Notes: generated by a model from the sequence alone, not told the origin. A stretch of DNA of 64,000 bases from Chryseobacterium sp. ON_d1 (GCF_006829085.1 NZ_BJTC01000011.1:173424-237423); one strand, 5' to 3'. Counted from the first letter of the stretch, positions 50,473 to 60,402 are shown. A program made the numbers and translations.

Positions 50473-52007
50473 AAAATGCTAACGAAATAAAATTTTTGAA
50501 GAACAGATCAATCGTCAAATTTGAAGGAGAAGATTTCCTGGGAGAAATAGGGATTGACGGACGAATTTTTAAAGCGCTTACCTTAGCGCGTATCAGTGTA
50601 GGAGTAATTTCTCAACAGGCCATCGAAAACGGAATTTCTATTCTGGTTCACGAAAACGATGCCGAAAAGGCAGTGGCTTGTCTTATTGATGAATTTGAAG
50701 CAGAAAGAAAGTCAGGAAAAGTTTCCCAGATCTATAGTATCAATAATGTTTCTGTGATCGGTTTCGTAGCAGAAGATTTTAATAAAGTCTTTGCTGAACT
50801 GGCAAGAAATAATGTTTTTCCGTTGCTGTTAAACCAGATAGCAGGCGAAAACAGAGTTAATATCGTAGTGACTTCTTCGCAGGATGAGAAAACAAGAAAT
50901 ATTATAGAATCTGAAATTTTCAAAAAACCAAAGACGGTTCATCTGGCCATCATTGGTCACGGAAACGTAGGAAAAACCCTGATAGAGCAGGTACTTGAAT
51001 CTGCTGAAGAAATTAAAAAACGTAAAAAAATAGACCTTAAAGTAGTTGCGGTAGCCAATTCAAAGAAAATTGCCTTCAACAAAAAGGGGTTTGATGCCAA
51101 TTGGGGGGATAAGGTTTTGACAGCGCAACATCCGTCCAACGTTGAAGAATTAATCAATTTCTCCAACGAAAACCAACTTGAGAATCTAATCGTTGTGGAT
51201 AATACGGCAAGCAAGGATTTTGTAAAAAACTATCATGCTTTAGCAGAAAACGGATTCGATCTTGTTTCTTCCAACAAGATTTTCAATACCCTTCCGATAG
51301 AGGAGTACAGAAAACTAAGATATACGTTGAACAAAAATAACAGACGTTATCTGTATGAAACTAATGTAGGTGCAGGATTACCATTAATTGACACCATCAA
51401 ATTATTACATCTTTCAGGAGAAAATATAACCAGAATTAAAGGCGTATTCTCCGGAACGCTAAGTTATGTTTTCAATAATTTTTCTTTAAGGAACGATAAA
51501 TTTTCAACCATCATTAATGAAGCTCTGGAAAAAGGATACACAGAACCAGATCCGAGAGAAGATTTATCAGGAAATGATGTTGCAAGAAAATTACTGATCC
51601 TGGCGAGAGAATTAGACTTGATCAACGAGTTCGGAGATATCAATATTCAGAATCTGGTTCCGGAAACCTTATTGGAGGTTTCAAAATCAGAATTCCTTTC
51701 CAGACTGGAAGAACTGGACGAAGAATACCAGAAAATAAAAGAAAATCAGGAACCTGACCATGTATTGAGATACGTGGGTGATTTACATGGTGATCTGCAG
51801 AAGGATAAAGGGGAACTGGATGTAAAATTGGTTTCTGTACCTGCAACTTCTGCATTAGGACAGCTGAAAGGTTCAGATTCAATCTTTGAAATCTATACAG
51901 AAAGCTACGGAGAAAATCCAATCGTTATTATGGGAGCCGGAGCCGGAGCAAAGGTAACGGCCAGAGGAGTATTTGGGGATATTTTAAGAGTAAGTGAAAC
52001 GAAATAA
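50469..52007 (+). CDS. ACT-domain homoserine dehydrogenase lacking an aspartokinase domain
   Basis: Reduces aspartate semialdehyde to homoserine. The 512-residue protein begins with two ACT-like regulatory domains (about 14-75 and 88-150) of the aspartokinase type, then a homoserine dehydrogenase: Rossmann GHGNVG at 163-168, NVGAGLPLIDTIKLL, KGVFSGTLSYVFNNF and KGYTEPDPREDLSGNDVARK with the active-site Asp/Lys. It looks like ThrA/MetL with the kinase catalytic part removed but the ACT sensors retained. It is coupled to metX by an ATGA overlap and supplies its substrate. Confidence 0.9.
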   Translation: MKNANEIKFLKNRSIVKFEGEDFLGEIGIDGRIFKALTLARISVGVISQQAIENGISILVHENDAEKAVACLIDEFEAERKSGKVSQIYSINNVSVIGFVAEDFNKVFAELARNNVFPLLLNQIAGENRVNIVVTSSQDEKTRNIIESEIFKKPKTVHLAIIGHGNVGKTLIEQVLESAEEIKKRKKIDLKVVAVANSKKIAFNKKGFDANWGDKVLTAQHPSNVEELINFSNENQLENLIVVDNTASKDFVKNYHALAENGFDLVSSNKIFNTLPIEEYRKLRYTLNKNNRRYLYETNVGAGLPLIDTIKLLHLSGENITRIKGVFSGTLSYVFNNFSLRNDKFSTIINEALEKGYTEPDPREDLSGNDVARKLLILARELDLINEFGDINIQNLVPETLLEVSKSEFLSRLEELDEEYQKIKENQEPDHVLRYVGDLHGDLQKDKGELDVKLVSVPATSALGQLKGSDSIFEIYTESYGENPIVIMGAGAGAKVTARGVFGDILRVSETK

Positions 52008-52020
52008 TATTTAATGTAAC

Positions 52021-52118
52021 AATCTACCAATTTAGCAGTGTAGCAATTACTGTAATTGTCATTCTTGGCATGGAAAGAATATCATTGTTAAACTGTTAGA
52101 TTGATACATTGGTAAATT
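52021..52118. repeat. Inverted repeat of taccaattta words inside the met operon
   Basis: The left arm 52021-52047 and right arm 52092-52118 match in inverted orientation at about 20 of 27 bases by hand, with a 44-base centre. It fills the 127-base gap before metZ and contains no gene. The words differ from those of the ggtagcaggt units. Confidence 0.55.
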
Positions 52119-52134
52119 GACAAATTAAAACTAT

Positions 52135-53295
52135 ATGGAAAATTTTGAAACATCAGCAATAAGAACCCAGACTGAAAGAACTCAGTTTGACGAGCATTCT
52201 ACGCCGCTATATCTTACCTCCAGTTTTATATTTCAGGATGCGGAAGATATGAGAGCAAGCTTTGCAGAAGAAAAACCTAAAAATTTATACAGCCGTTTCT
52301 CCAATCCAAATGTAACAGAATTTACAGATAAGATCGCTAAAATGGAAGGAGCAGAAGCAGGATATGCCTTTGCGACAGGAATGGCAGCCATCTATTCTAC
52401 ATTTGCAGCTTTGTTAAATGCGGGTGATCATATCGTAAGCTGTCAGTCTGTATTCGGGTCGACACACACCTTGTTCACCAAATATTTCCCAAAATGGAAT
52501 ATTGAAACCTCTTATTTCAAAGCAGAAGATGCAGCGAATGTTGAACAATATATCAAACCTAATACAAAGGTCTTATACCTTGAAACCCCTACCAATCCGG
52601 CTATTGAAATTCTGGATCTTGAGTTTTTCGGTCAGATCGCCAAAAAACATAATCTTATATTTATTGTAGATAACTGTTTTGCAACACCTTATCTTCAGCA
52701 ACCAATCAAATATGGTGCAGATATTGTTGTACACTCAGCAACAAAGCTGATTGACGGTCAGGGAAGGGTATTAGGAGGAATAGCTGTAGGAAAAGAAGAT
52801 CTGATCAGAGAAATTTATCTTTTTGCAAGAAATACAGGACCTGCATTGTCTCCTTTTAATGCATGGGTATTATCAAAAAGTCTTGAAACACTGGCTATCC
52901 GTGTAGAAAAACACTGCGAAAATGCATTGAAGGTAGCTGAGTTCTTAGAAAGTCATCCGAATGTAGAGCTCGTAAAATATCCATTTCTTAAATCCCACCC
53001 AAGTTATGAAGTCGCCAAAAAGCAGATGAAGCTTGGAGGAAATATCGTAGCCTTTGAAATAAAAGGCGGAATAGAAGGCGGAAGAGCCTTTTTAGATAAG
53101 ATACAGATGTGTTCACTGTCTGCCAACTTAGGTGATACAAGAACGATCGTTACGCATCCGGCATCCACTACACACTCCAAGCTTTCAGACGAAGAAAGAA
53201 ATGAAGTAGGGATTACAGCAGGATTGGTGCGCTGCTCAGTAGGTTTGGAAAATGTAGAGGATATCATTGCGGACCTTAAGCAGGCGTTGGATTAA
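52135..53295 (+). CDS. metZ: O-acyl-homoserine sulfhydrylase/cystathionine synthase-type PLP enzyme
   Basis: A 386-residue Cys/Met-metabolism PLP enzyme. The PLP lysine is in VVHSATKLIDGQG, with YSRFSNPNVTEFTDKIAKME, ATGMAAIYSTFAALL and ETPTNPAIEILDL also typical. Direct sulfhydrylation of acyl-homoserine to homocysteine is likely because no cystathionine beta-lyase gene is seen nearby; cystathionine gamma-synthase activity cannot be excluded. It follows metX and homoserine dehydrogenase, with an inverted-repeat unit in the gap. Confidence 0.85.
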   Translation: MENFETSAIRTQTERTQFDEHSTPLYLTSSFIFQDAEDMRASFAEEKPKNLYSRFSNPNVTEFTDKIAKMEGAEAGYAFATGMAAIYSTFAALLNAGDHIVSCQSVFGSTHTLFTKYFPKWNIETSYFKAEDAANVEQYIKPNTKVLYLETPTNPAIEILDLEFFGQIAKKHNLIFIVDNCFATPYLQQPIKYGADIVVHSATKLIDGQGRVLGGIAVGKEDLIREIYLFARNTGPALSPFNAWVLSKSLETLAIRVEKHCENALKVAEFLESHPNVELVKYPFLKSHPSYEVAKKQMKLGGNIVAFEIKGGIEGGRAFLDKIQMCSLSANLGDTRTIVTHPASTTHSKLSDEERNEVGITAGLVRCSVGLENVEDIIADLKQALD

Positions 53296-53330
53296 TTCAA
53301 TAGAAACAGAATTTAATCAAACATTTAAAA

Positions 53331-54341
53331 ATGAAAAATTCAGAACAATTATATAAAGCTCTATCCGAAAGAATTTTAATTCTTGACGGTGCCATGGGAA
53401 CGATGCTTCAGAGGTATAAGTTTGAAGAAGAAGATTACCGCGGAGAGCGTTTCAAGGATTGGGAACATCCGGTAAAAGGAAACAATGACCTGCTTTCTCT
53501 GACACAGCCTCAGGCCATTGAAGAAGTTCACAAGAAATATCTTGAAGCAGGGGCAGACATTATTGAGACCAATACGTTTTCAGGAACTACCATTGCCATG
53601 GCAGATTATCATATGGAAGATCTGGTATATGAACTGAACTATGAGTCGGCAAAAATTGCCAGAAAGGCCTGTGATGAATACACAGCAAAAAATCCGGACA
53701 AACCGAGATTTGTGGCAGGATCTATCGGCCCTACGAACAGAACGGCAAGTTTGAGTCCTGATGTTAATGATCCCGGATACAGAGCTATTACTTTTGAAGA
53801 ATTAAGAGTAGCATACAAGCAGCAATGTGAAGCGTTACTGGATGGAGGTTCAGATATCCTTCTGGTAGAAACCATCTTTGATACCTTAAATGCAAAAGCA
53901 GCTTTGTTTGCCATTGATGAATTGCAGGATGAAAGAGGAATTAAAATTCCGATCATGGTTTCAGGAACCATTACCGATGCTTCAGGAAGAACATTGAGCG
54001 GACAGACGGCAGAAGCTTTTCTGATTTCTGTCTCACACCTGAATTTACTAAGCGTAGGTTTTAACTGTGCATTGGGAGCAGATCAGCTTACTCCTTATCT
54101 TGAAACACTGGCCCATAATTCAGAATTCTATGTTTCAGCATATCCGAATGCCGGCTTACCGAATGCTTTCGGAAAATATGATGAAACCCCCGAAGATATG
54201 GCGAGACAGATTAAAGAATATGTTGAGAAAGGATTGATCAATATTATCGGTGGATGCTGTGGAACAACGCCTGAGCATATCAAAGCAATTGCAGAGCTGG
54301 TGAAAGATTACCCACCGAGAAAATTGAAGGAATTTGTGTGA
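53331..54341 (+). CDS. Homocysteine S-methyltransferase domain of split methionine synthase
   Basis: The 336-residue N-terminal module of cobalamin-dependent methionine synthase as a separate protein. Zinc-binding cysteines are in GFNCALG and GGCCGTTPEH; ILDGAMGTMLQRY and ETNTFSGTTIAMADY are family-typical. Its size plus the 886 residues encoded at 55517 gives 1222, close to full-length MetH (~1227 in E. coli). The two modules are separated by a fatty-acid desaturase gene. They should associate to transfer methyl from folate via B12 to homocysteine. Confidence 0.9.
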   Translation: MKNSEQLYKALSERILILDGAMGTMLQRYKFEEEDYRGERFKDWEHPVKGNNDLLSLTQPQAIEEVHKKYLEAGADIIETNTFSGTTIAMADYHMEDLVYELNYESAKIARKACDEYTAKNPDKPRFVAGSIGPTNRTASLSPDVNDPGYRAITFEELRVAYKQQCEALLDGGSDILLVETIFDTLNAKAALFAIDELQDERGIKIPIMVSGTITDASGRTLSGQTAEAFLISVSHLNLLSVGFNCALGADQLTPYLETLAHNSEFYVSAYPNAGLPNAFGKYDETPEDMARQIKEYVEKGLINIIGGCCGTTPEHIKAIAELVKDYPPRKLKEFV

Positions 54342-54423
54342 TTTGATAGATTTTTTTAATTAAAATCAAGAATGAAGGCTGAATTATAAATGTTAACTTT
54401 AAGTAAACCACAAAGTTAAATAT

Positions 54424-55515
54424 ATGGAAAAGCCAATTTATTTAAAAGATTCGGAAGATGTCAGATTATTTAATGAGCTTAGAAAGAAAGTGAACAAAAG
54501 AGTAGAAGCCATTTCTGAAAACAGGGATATCTATATTCAGATCAAAGCGGTAATACTCCCACTGGTTTATATTGGTTTATATTTTCTGGCTGTTTTGAAT
54601 GCTGAAAAGCATTGGGTCTATATTCTGAGTTTTGTTTTAATGGGAATTTCTCTGGTTTTGATTTATTTAAACTTAATCCACGAAGCAGCTCATAACAACA
54701 TCTATAAAAGTAAAAAGCTGAATGCTCTGGTTCTCCACATTTTTGATTTTATAGGAGCCAATTCCTACATCTGGAAAAAAAGACATATCGTAAGCCATCA
54801 TGCTTACCCAAATGTAGATGGATGGGATACGGATATCGAACAGAGCGGATTGCTCCTGATCGTTCCATGGATTAAAGCGAAAGGAATTCAGAAGTATCAG
54901 CATAAGTTCTTTTTCTTAGTATATCCGCTGTATTTGTTCAACTGGATGTTTATAAGAGACTTTCGGGATTTCTTTGATAAGGAAAGAGTGATTTTAAAAA
55001 CCCAGGGAAGAATACCTGTTGTTGAAAAAGTGAAAATGGTGAGTTATAAGCTGTTCTATTTCTTTTATCAGATTGTGGTTCCCGTTGTGTTCTTTAAAGT
55101 ATCAATAGGATTAGCCTTAGGAGCGTGGTTTTTACAGGTAATTTCAGCAAGTATTTTTGCATTGTTTGTGTTACTGCCTTTGCATCCGCTTCCTGATAAT
55201 GCCTTTCCAAGGTTAAATAAAGAGAACGGCCTTCCGTTCAGCTGGCTTCGTCACCAATTGGAGGTGACCAATGATTTAACAGAAAATAACTGGTTTGTAA
55301 GAAATGTATTGGGAAACTTTAATTTTCATGTAGCCCATCATCTGTTTCCAAACTACAGTTATATGTATTACAACGAAATTACTGAGGAAATCGAAGAATT
55401 TGCTAAAGAGCACAATTTAGCTTACAAAAGATTTCCGCTGATTACAGCTTTAAGCAAGCATAGGGATTTATTGAGGCAGAATGCCAATAATGCCTACTAT
55501 ATTTTAGAAGAATAA
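54424..55515 (+). CDS. Fatty acid desaturase
   Basis: A 363-residue membrane di-iron desaturase. The histidine boxes are HEAAH (near residue 88), HIVSHHAYPN and HVAHHLFPN near the C-terminus, and hydrophobic spans lie at about 40-85 and 215-250. It introduces a double bond into a membrane acyl chain. It starts 82 bases after the N-terminal MetH gene and ends one base before the C-terminal MetH gene, so it is co-transcribed in the SAM-riboswitch operon. Its metabolic link to methionine is not evident. Confidence 0.9.
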   Translation: MEKPIYLKDSEDVRLFNELRKKVNKRVEAISENRDIYIQIKAVILPLVYIGLYFLAVLNAEKHWVYILSFVLMGISLVLIYLNLIHEAAHNNIYKSKKLNALVLHIFDFIGANSYIWKKRHIVSHHAYPNVDGWDTDIEQSGLLLIVPWIKAKGIQKYQHKFFFLVYPLYLFNWMFIRDFRDFFDKERVILKTQGRIPVVEKVKMVSYKLFYFFYQIVVPVVFFKVSIGLALGAWFLQVISASIFALFVLLPLHPLPDNAFPRLNKENGLPFSWLRHQLEVTNDLTENNWFVRNVLGNFNFHVAHHLFPNYSYMYYNEITEEIEEFAKEHNLAYKRFPLITALSKHRDLLRQNANNAYYILEE

Positions 55516-55516
55516 A

Positions 55517-58177
55517 ATGAAGTATTTAAGATTATCAGGCCTTGAGCCTCTTATCATAACACCGGAGAGTAATTTCATCAATGTTGGTGAAAGGACGAAC
55601 GTTGCCGGATCCAAAAAGTTTTTAAGATTGATCAAAGAGGAGAAATTCTCCGAAGCATTAGATATTGCCCGCCATCAGGTAGAAGGAGGCGCCCAGATTC
55701 TGGACGTGAACTTTGATGATGGATTGATTGATGGAAAAGCTTCCATGATCAAATTCCTGAACTTAATAGCCTCTGAACCGGATATCGCAAGAATTCCGAT
55801 TATGGTAGATTCCTCCAAATGGGAAATTCTTGAAGCAGGTCTTCAGGTTGCTCAGGGAAAATGTGTAGTAAATTCTATCAGTTTGAAAGAAGGAGAAGAA
55901 GAATTTATCAAACATGCCAAAGCCATTAAAAGGTATGGAGCGGCAGTTATTGTAATGGCATTTGATGAGGTGGGGCAAGCCGACAATCTTGAACGGAGAA
56001 TTGAAATTTCAAAAAGATCCTATGACATTCTGGTAAATCAGATTGGTTTTCCTGCTGAAGATATCATTTTTGACCTAAATATATTTCCGGTGGCAACCGG
56101 AATGGAAGAACACAGACGAAACGCTATCGACTTTATTGAAGCCACACGCTGGGTAAGACAAAACCTTCCTTATGCTTCTGTAAGCGGGGGAGTGAGCAAT
56201 GTTTCTTTCTCTTTCCGTGGAAATGATACCGTAAGAGAAGCAATGCACTCTGTGTTCCTTTATCACGCCATTCAGGCGGGAATGAACATCGGTATTGTAA
56301 ACCCGGCTATGCTGGAAGTATATGATGAAATCAATAAAGAATTGCTGGAACTCGTTGAAGATGTGATTCTGGATAGAAGAGATGATGCAACAGAAAGACT
56401 TCTGGACTATTCTGAGAAGCATAAATCCGTAAAAAAAGAAAAAACTGAGGACCTGGAATGGAGAAATAATCCTTTGCAGGAAAGAATTACCCATGCCTTG
56501 GTCAAAGGAATCGACCGTTTTATTGAAGAAGATGTAGAAGAAGCAAGACTATTGGCAGAAAGACCCCTTCATGTTATTGAAGTGAATCTGATGACAGGAA
56601 TGGGAGTGGTAGGAGATTTATTCGGAAGCGGAAAAATGTTTCTTCCACAGGTGGTAAAGTCAGCAAGAGTAATGAAAAAAGCGGTGGCTTATTTACAGCC
56701 TTTTATTGAAGCAGAAAAAGACGGAACAAAACCCGCCAATGGAAAAATATTAATGGCAACCGTAAAAGGTGACGTTCATGATATCGGTAAAAATATCGTA
56801 AGTGTTGTTCTTGGCTGTAACAACTATGAAATTGTCGACCTTGGAGTAATGGTGCCTGCGGAAAAAATTATACAGACTGCTATTGAAGAAAAAGTAGATG
56901 TTATAGGATTAAGTGGACTGATTACCCCAAGTCTGGATGAAATGGTGTATATCGCATCAGAATTGGAAAGACAGAATTTAGATTTTCCTTTATTGATCGG
57001 TGGTGCTACCACTTCAAAAGCACATACCGCAGTGAAAATCGATTTAAAATATAAAAATGCTGTTGTTCACGTAAATGATGCCTCAAGAGCTGTAAATGTG
57101 GTAAGCGCTTTGTTGGGAGACAGAAATAAAGAATACGTTTCGGATTTAAAGAATGACTATTCCGATTTCAGGGAAAAATTTCTGAACAGACAGGTAGACA
57201 AAGATTATGTTTCCATCAAAGAAGCCAGAGAAAATTATTTTAAGATCGACTGGGAAAACGAAGAAATCTTCACCCCGAATAATTTAGGAATAAAAGTGAT
57301 CGAAAACCAGGATCTGAATGAGTTGGTTCCTTTTATCGACTGGTCTCCGTTTTTCAGGAGCTGGGATCTCCATGGGAAGTATCCGAATATTCTGGAAGAT
57401 GAGGTTGTGGGCGTTCAGGCAAAAGAATTATTTAAAGATGCTCAGGTGATTCTGAAAAGAATTCTGGATGAGAAATTGTTGACGGCAAAAGCCATCTTCG
57501 GAATCTTTAAAGCCAACTCCAATGAATCTGATGATATCCTGATTTTTGATGAAAATAATAATGAAAAAGCCAGGTTTTTAACTCTTAGACAGCAGGCTCA
57601 AAGATCAAAAGGAAAAGAATATCTGGCCTTGAGTGATTTCATTGCTCCTCAAAGCTCAGGAAAAACTGATTATATGGGAGCATTCTGTGTAACAACAGGT
57701 TTTGGAACTGATGAACTGTCTGCCGAATATGAAAAAGCAAATGATGATTACAATTCCATTATGGTAAAAGCTTTAGCTGACCGTTTTGCAGAGGCATATG
57801 CCGAATTCTTACATAAAAAAGTCCGAACAGAATACTGGGGATATGCCAATCAGGAAAACTTAAGCAACGAAGAGCTTATTGCCGAAAAATATAAAGGAAT
57901 CCGTCCGGCACCGGGATATCCGGCTTGTCCGGACCATCTGGAAAAGAAAACTATCTGGGATCTTTTAAAAGTAGAAGAGAATACTGGGGTTTTCCTTACA
58001 GAAAGCCTTGCCATGTTCCCAACAGCATCTGTTTCCGGATACTATTTTGGAAGTCCACATGCCAAATATTTCGGATTAGGAAAAATTACAGAAGACCAGC
58101 TTGAAGATTATGCAGCAAGAAGAGGCTGTAGCATCCAGGAAGCAAAAAAATGGTTGTCACCAAATTTAGCAGATTAA
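55517..58177 (+). CDS. metH: Methionine synthase, folate/B12/activation modules
   Basis: The C-terminal modules of cobalamin-dependent methionine synthase, 886 residues. The pterin-binding domain opens with FINVGERTNVAGSKKF; a helical cap and the B12-binding domain follow with VKGDVHDIGKNIV (the DxHxxG lower ligand, about residue 415-425) and DVIGLSGLITPSLDEM; the SAM-dependent activation domain ends the protein (RPAPGYPACPDHLEKK). It lacks the homocysteine domain, which is the separate protein encoded at 53331. It begins one base after the desaturase stop and is eight bases ahead of metF, its supplier of methyl-folate. Confidence 0.95.
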   Translation: MKYLRLSGLEPLIITPESNFINVGERTNVAGSKKFLRLIKEEKFSEALDIARHQVEGGAQILDVNFDDGLIDGKASMIKFLNLIASEPDIARIPIMVDSSKWEILEAGLQVAQGKCVVNSISLKEGEEEFIKHAKAIKRYGAAVIVMAFDEVGQADNLERRIEISKRSYDILVNQIGFPAEDIIFDLNIFPVATGMEEHRRNAIDFIEATRWVRQNLPYASVSGGVSNVSFSFRGNDTVREAMHSVFLYHAIQAGMNIGIVNPAMLEVYDEINKELLELVEDVILDRRDDATERLLDYSEKHKSVKKEKTEDLEWRNNPLQERITHALVKGIDRFIEEDVEEARLLAERPLHVIEVNLMTGMGVVGDLFGSGKMFLPQVVKSARVMKKAVAYLQPFIEAEKDGTKPANGKILMATVKGDVHDIGKNIVSVVLGCNNYEIVDLGVMVPAEKIIQTAIEEKVDVIGLSGLITPSLDEMVYIASELERQNLDFPLLIGGATTSKAHTAVKIDLKYKNAVVHVNDASRAVNVVSALLGDRNKEYVSDLKNDYSDFREKFLNRQVDKDYVSIKEARENYFKIDWENEEIFTPNNLGIKVIENQDLNELVPFIDWSPFFRSWDLHGKYPNILEDEVVGVQAKELFKDAQVILKRILDEKLLTAKAIFGIFKANSNESDDILIFDENNNEKARFLTLRQQAQRSKGKEYLALSDFIAPQSSGKTDYMGAFCVTTGFGTDELSAEYEKANDDYNSIMVKALADRFAEAYAEFLHKKVRTEYWGYANQENLSNEELIAEKYKGIRPAPGYPACPDHLEKKTIWDLLKVEENTGVFLTESLAMFPTASVSGYYFGSPHAKYFGLGKITEDQLEDYAARRGCSIQEAKKWLSPNLAD

Positions 58178-58184
58178 CATTGAC

Positions 58185-59144
58185 ATGAAGATAACAGAAC
58201 ACATTAAAAATGCAAATGGAAAAACTTTATTCTCTTTAGAAGTTGTTCCGCCACAGAAAGGAATCGGGATTGAAGACCTTTACACGAATATCGATCCGTT
58301 AATGGAATTCAAACCACCTTTCATTGATGTTACAACATCCAGAGAGGAGTATATTTACATCGATAAAGGAAATGGCCTTATGGAACGCCGTATTACAAGA
58401 ATGCGCCCGGGAACCTTAGGAATTTGTGCGGCCATTCAGCATAAATACAATGTAGATACGGTTCCGCATCTTCTTTGTGGAGGATTCACGAAAGAAGAAA
58501 CAGAATATTTATTGGTAGACTGTATGTATCTGGGGATAGATAATGTGATGGCTTTAAGAGGAGATGCTATGAAAGGACATCAGTATTTCGAACCTACTCA
58601 GGGAGGACATGCAAGTGCAATGGATCTGGTCAATCAGATTAATGACCTCGGAAGAGGAAAATATCTTCATAATGAAGAGCAGGTTAGTGATGAATTAAAT
58701 AAATTCTGCATTGGTGTTGCCGGCTACCCGGAAAAACATATGGAAGCTCCTTCCATGAATTATGATCTCAAATGGCTAAAGCAAAAAGTAGATGCCGGAG
58801 CAGATTATATTGTTACCCAGATGTTCTTTGACAATAAAAAGTATATAGAATTCGTTCAGAAAGCAAGAGAAATGGGAATTACCGTTCCGATTATTCCGGG
58901 CATCAAACCTATTGCCACCAAGAAGCATTTGAAAATTCTGCCACAAGTGTTTAAAATAGACCTTCCCGAAGAACTGATCAATGAAGTGGAAAATGCAAAA
59001 AATAATGAAGCAGTAAAACAAATCGGAATAGAATGGGCCATTGCTCAATGTAAAGAATTGCTGGACTTCGGAGTTCCGGTTTTGCACTTTTACTCCATGG
59101 GGAAAAGTGACAATATTAAAAAAGTAGCCGGTGAGCTATTCTAA
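58185..59144 (+). CDS. metF: Methylenetetrahydrofolate reductase
   Basis: Reduces methylene-THF to methyl-THF, the methyl donor for MetH. The 319-residue TIM-barrel flavoprotein has LEVVPPQKGIGIEDL, FIDVTTSREEYIY, HLLCGGFTKEETEYLL, NVMALRGD, GVAGYPEKHMEAP and TQMFFDNKKYIEFV, all family-typical. It ends the SAM-riboswitch operon and is followed by a terminator. The eight-base gap from metH indicates co-transcription. Confidence 0.95.
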   Translation: MKITEHIKNANGKTLFSLEVVPPQKGIGIEDLYTNIDPLMEFKPPFIDVTTSREEYIYIDKGNGLMERRITRMRPGTLGICAAIQHKYNVDTVPHLLCGGFTKEETEYLLVDCMYLGIDNVMALRGDAMKGHQYFEPTQGGHASAMDLVNQINDLGRGKYLHNEEQVSDELNKFCIGVAGYPEKHMEAPSMNYDLKWLKQKVDAGADYIVTQMFFDNKKYIEFVQKAREMGITVPIIPGIKPIATKKHLKILPQVFKIDLPEELINEVENAKNNEAVKQIGIEWAIAQCKELLDFGVPVLHFYSMGKSDNIKKVAGELF

Positions 59145-59165
59145 TAAAAGTACCAAAAATGAAGG

Positions 59166-59198
59166 AACCCCTGTGAATTTTCACAGGGGTTTATTTTT
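59166..59198 (+). terminator. Terminator of the methionine operon
   Basis: Arms AACCCCTGTGAA (59166-59177) and TTCACAGGGGTT (59180-59191), followed by TATTTTT. It lies 22 bases after metF. Confidence 0.85.
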
Positions 59199-59250
59199 AA
59201 TCAACAATCTGACGGTAATAATAAACTTTAAAATTTTCTTCTTCCTTACC

Positions 59251-60402
59251 CTAAAGAATTGGATGTCTCTCAAATTCCTTATTTCTGTCAAATAAATACC
59301 GATAAGTAGCCAGTTTTCTAGTCACAGTCGTATCAAGCGTTTCTGCAATCTTAATCATTTTCGGATTAAAATCACCAATCCACTGTAGTTCTGTAATTGT
59401 AAAATCTGTATGCTTCCTCAAATGCTGGGTTCCTTCCCATATCATATACCCGTCAATGCCTTTCTTCTGCCAGTCAGGGACTACCCCAAAAACAAGTCCC
59501 ACCATTTTTTCATTCTTTTTAAGATGTTTCAACAGCAAAAATTTAAGTTTTTCAAAAAATCCGAATTTCCCGTTCAGATATTTAAACCACTGGTTGAGGT
59601 CCGGAATATTGATCCACATAGCAATAGGTGTCTCGTTTTCATAGACAAACCATGAAATATGCTCATTGATGATAGGTTTCATGGTGTTGAACATTTTCAG
59701 AACTTTTGCTTCTTCCAGATGCTTTCCTTCCCCATGCGAAGCCCATGCTTTATTATAAATCTCTGTAAAGTCTTTGGCAAACTTGGGCAGGTTATTCTTC
59801 TTCATAGGCTGGGCAGAAATAGCAGGATTTCTTCTGTTTTTTTCATGAGCAATCTTGAAAATCCGGGATACTTCTGCAAACACAGGTCGGGTAAAACAAA
59901 GCTGCTCAAAATAAATCTGAAAACCATAATTCTCAAAAAGATCTTTATAATAAGGGAAATTGTAATTCATCCCAAACAGGGGTTCAATAAAACCTTCAGT
60001 TAAAAGACCCCAAAATTTGTCTCTTTCTCCAAAATTGATAGGTCCGTCCATTGCCTCCATTCCCTTTTTGTGAAGCCAGTTTTTACAATGGTCAAAAATA
60101 AAATTGGCCGTTTCCTGATCATTAATACAGTCGAAAAAACCTATTCCTCCGGTAGACTGTTTTTGCTCATAGCAGGCATTGATAAAAACAGCTACTTTAC
60201 CAACCGTTTTGTTATTCTTTTTGAACAGAAATCTTTTGCATTCTCCGTTTTTAAAGAATTTATTTTTCTCAGGATCAAAAATTTCTTCAATGTGCTTGTC
60301 TAAAGGGCGGATATAATTTTTGTCATCCCGATAAAGACGGGCCGGGAATTCAAGAAATTCCCTTTTATGGAGTTGGTTTTGTACTTCTTCGACAATAATC
60401 AT
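59251..60402 (-). CDS. GNAT-like protein of unknown substrate
   Basis: A 383-residue protein resembling the large N-acetyltransferase-like proteins often annotated YghO or GNAT family. It has an N-terminal half with MDGPINFGERDKFWGLLTEG and FGMNYNFPYYKDLFENYGF, and a C-terminal half with an acyl-CoA-like loop GVVPDWQKKGIDGYMIWEG and TELQWIGDFNPKMIKIAE. I cannot name the substrate; similar proteins are sometimes placed near lipid genes. It is divergent from folE. Confidence 0.7.
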   Translation of the reverse strand: MIIVEEVQNQLHKREFLEFPARLYRDDKNYIRPLDKHIEEIFDPEKNKFFKNGECKRFLFKKNNKTVGKVAVFINACYEQKQSTGGIGFFDCINDQETANFIFDHCKNWLHKKGMEAMDGPINFGERDKFWGLLTEGFIEPLFGMNYNFPYYKDLFENYGFQIYFEQLCFTRPVFAEVSRIFKIAHEKNRRNPAISAQPMKKNNLPKFAKDFTEIYNKAWASHGEGKHLEEAKVLKMFNTMKPIINEHISWFVYENETPIAMWINIPDLNQWFKYLNGKFGFFEKLKFLLLKHLKKNEKMVGLVFGVVPDWQKKGIDGYMIWEGTQHLRKHTDFTITELQWIGDFNPKMIKIAETLDTTVTRKLATYRYLFDRNKEFERHPIL

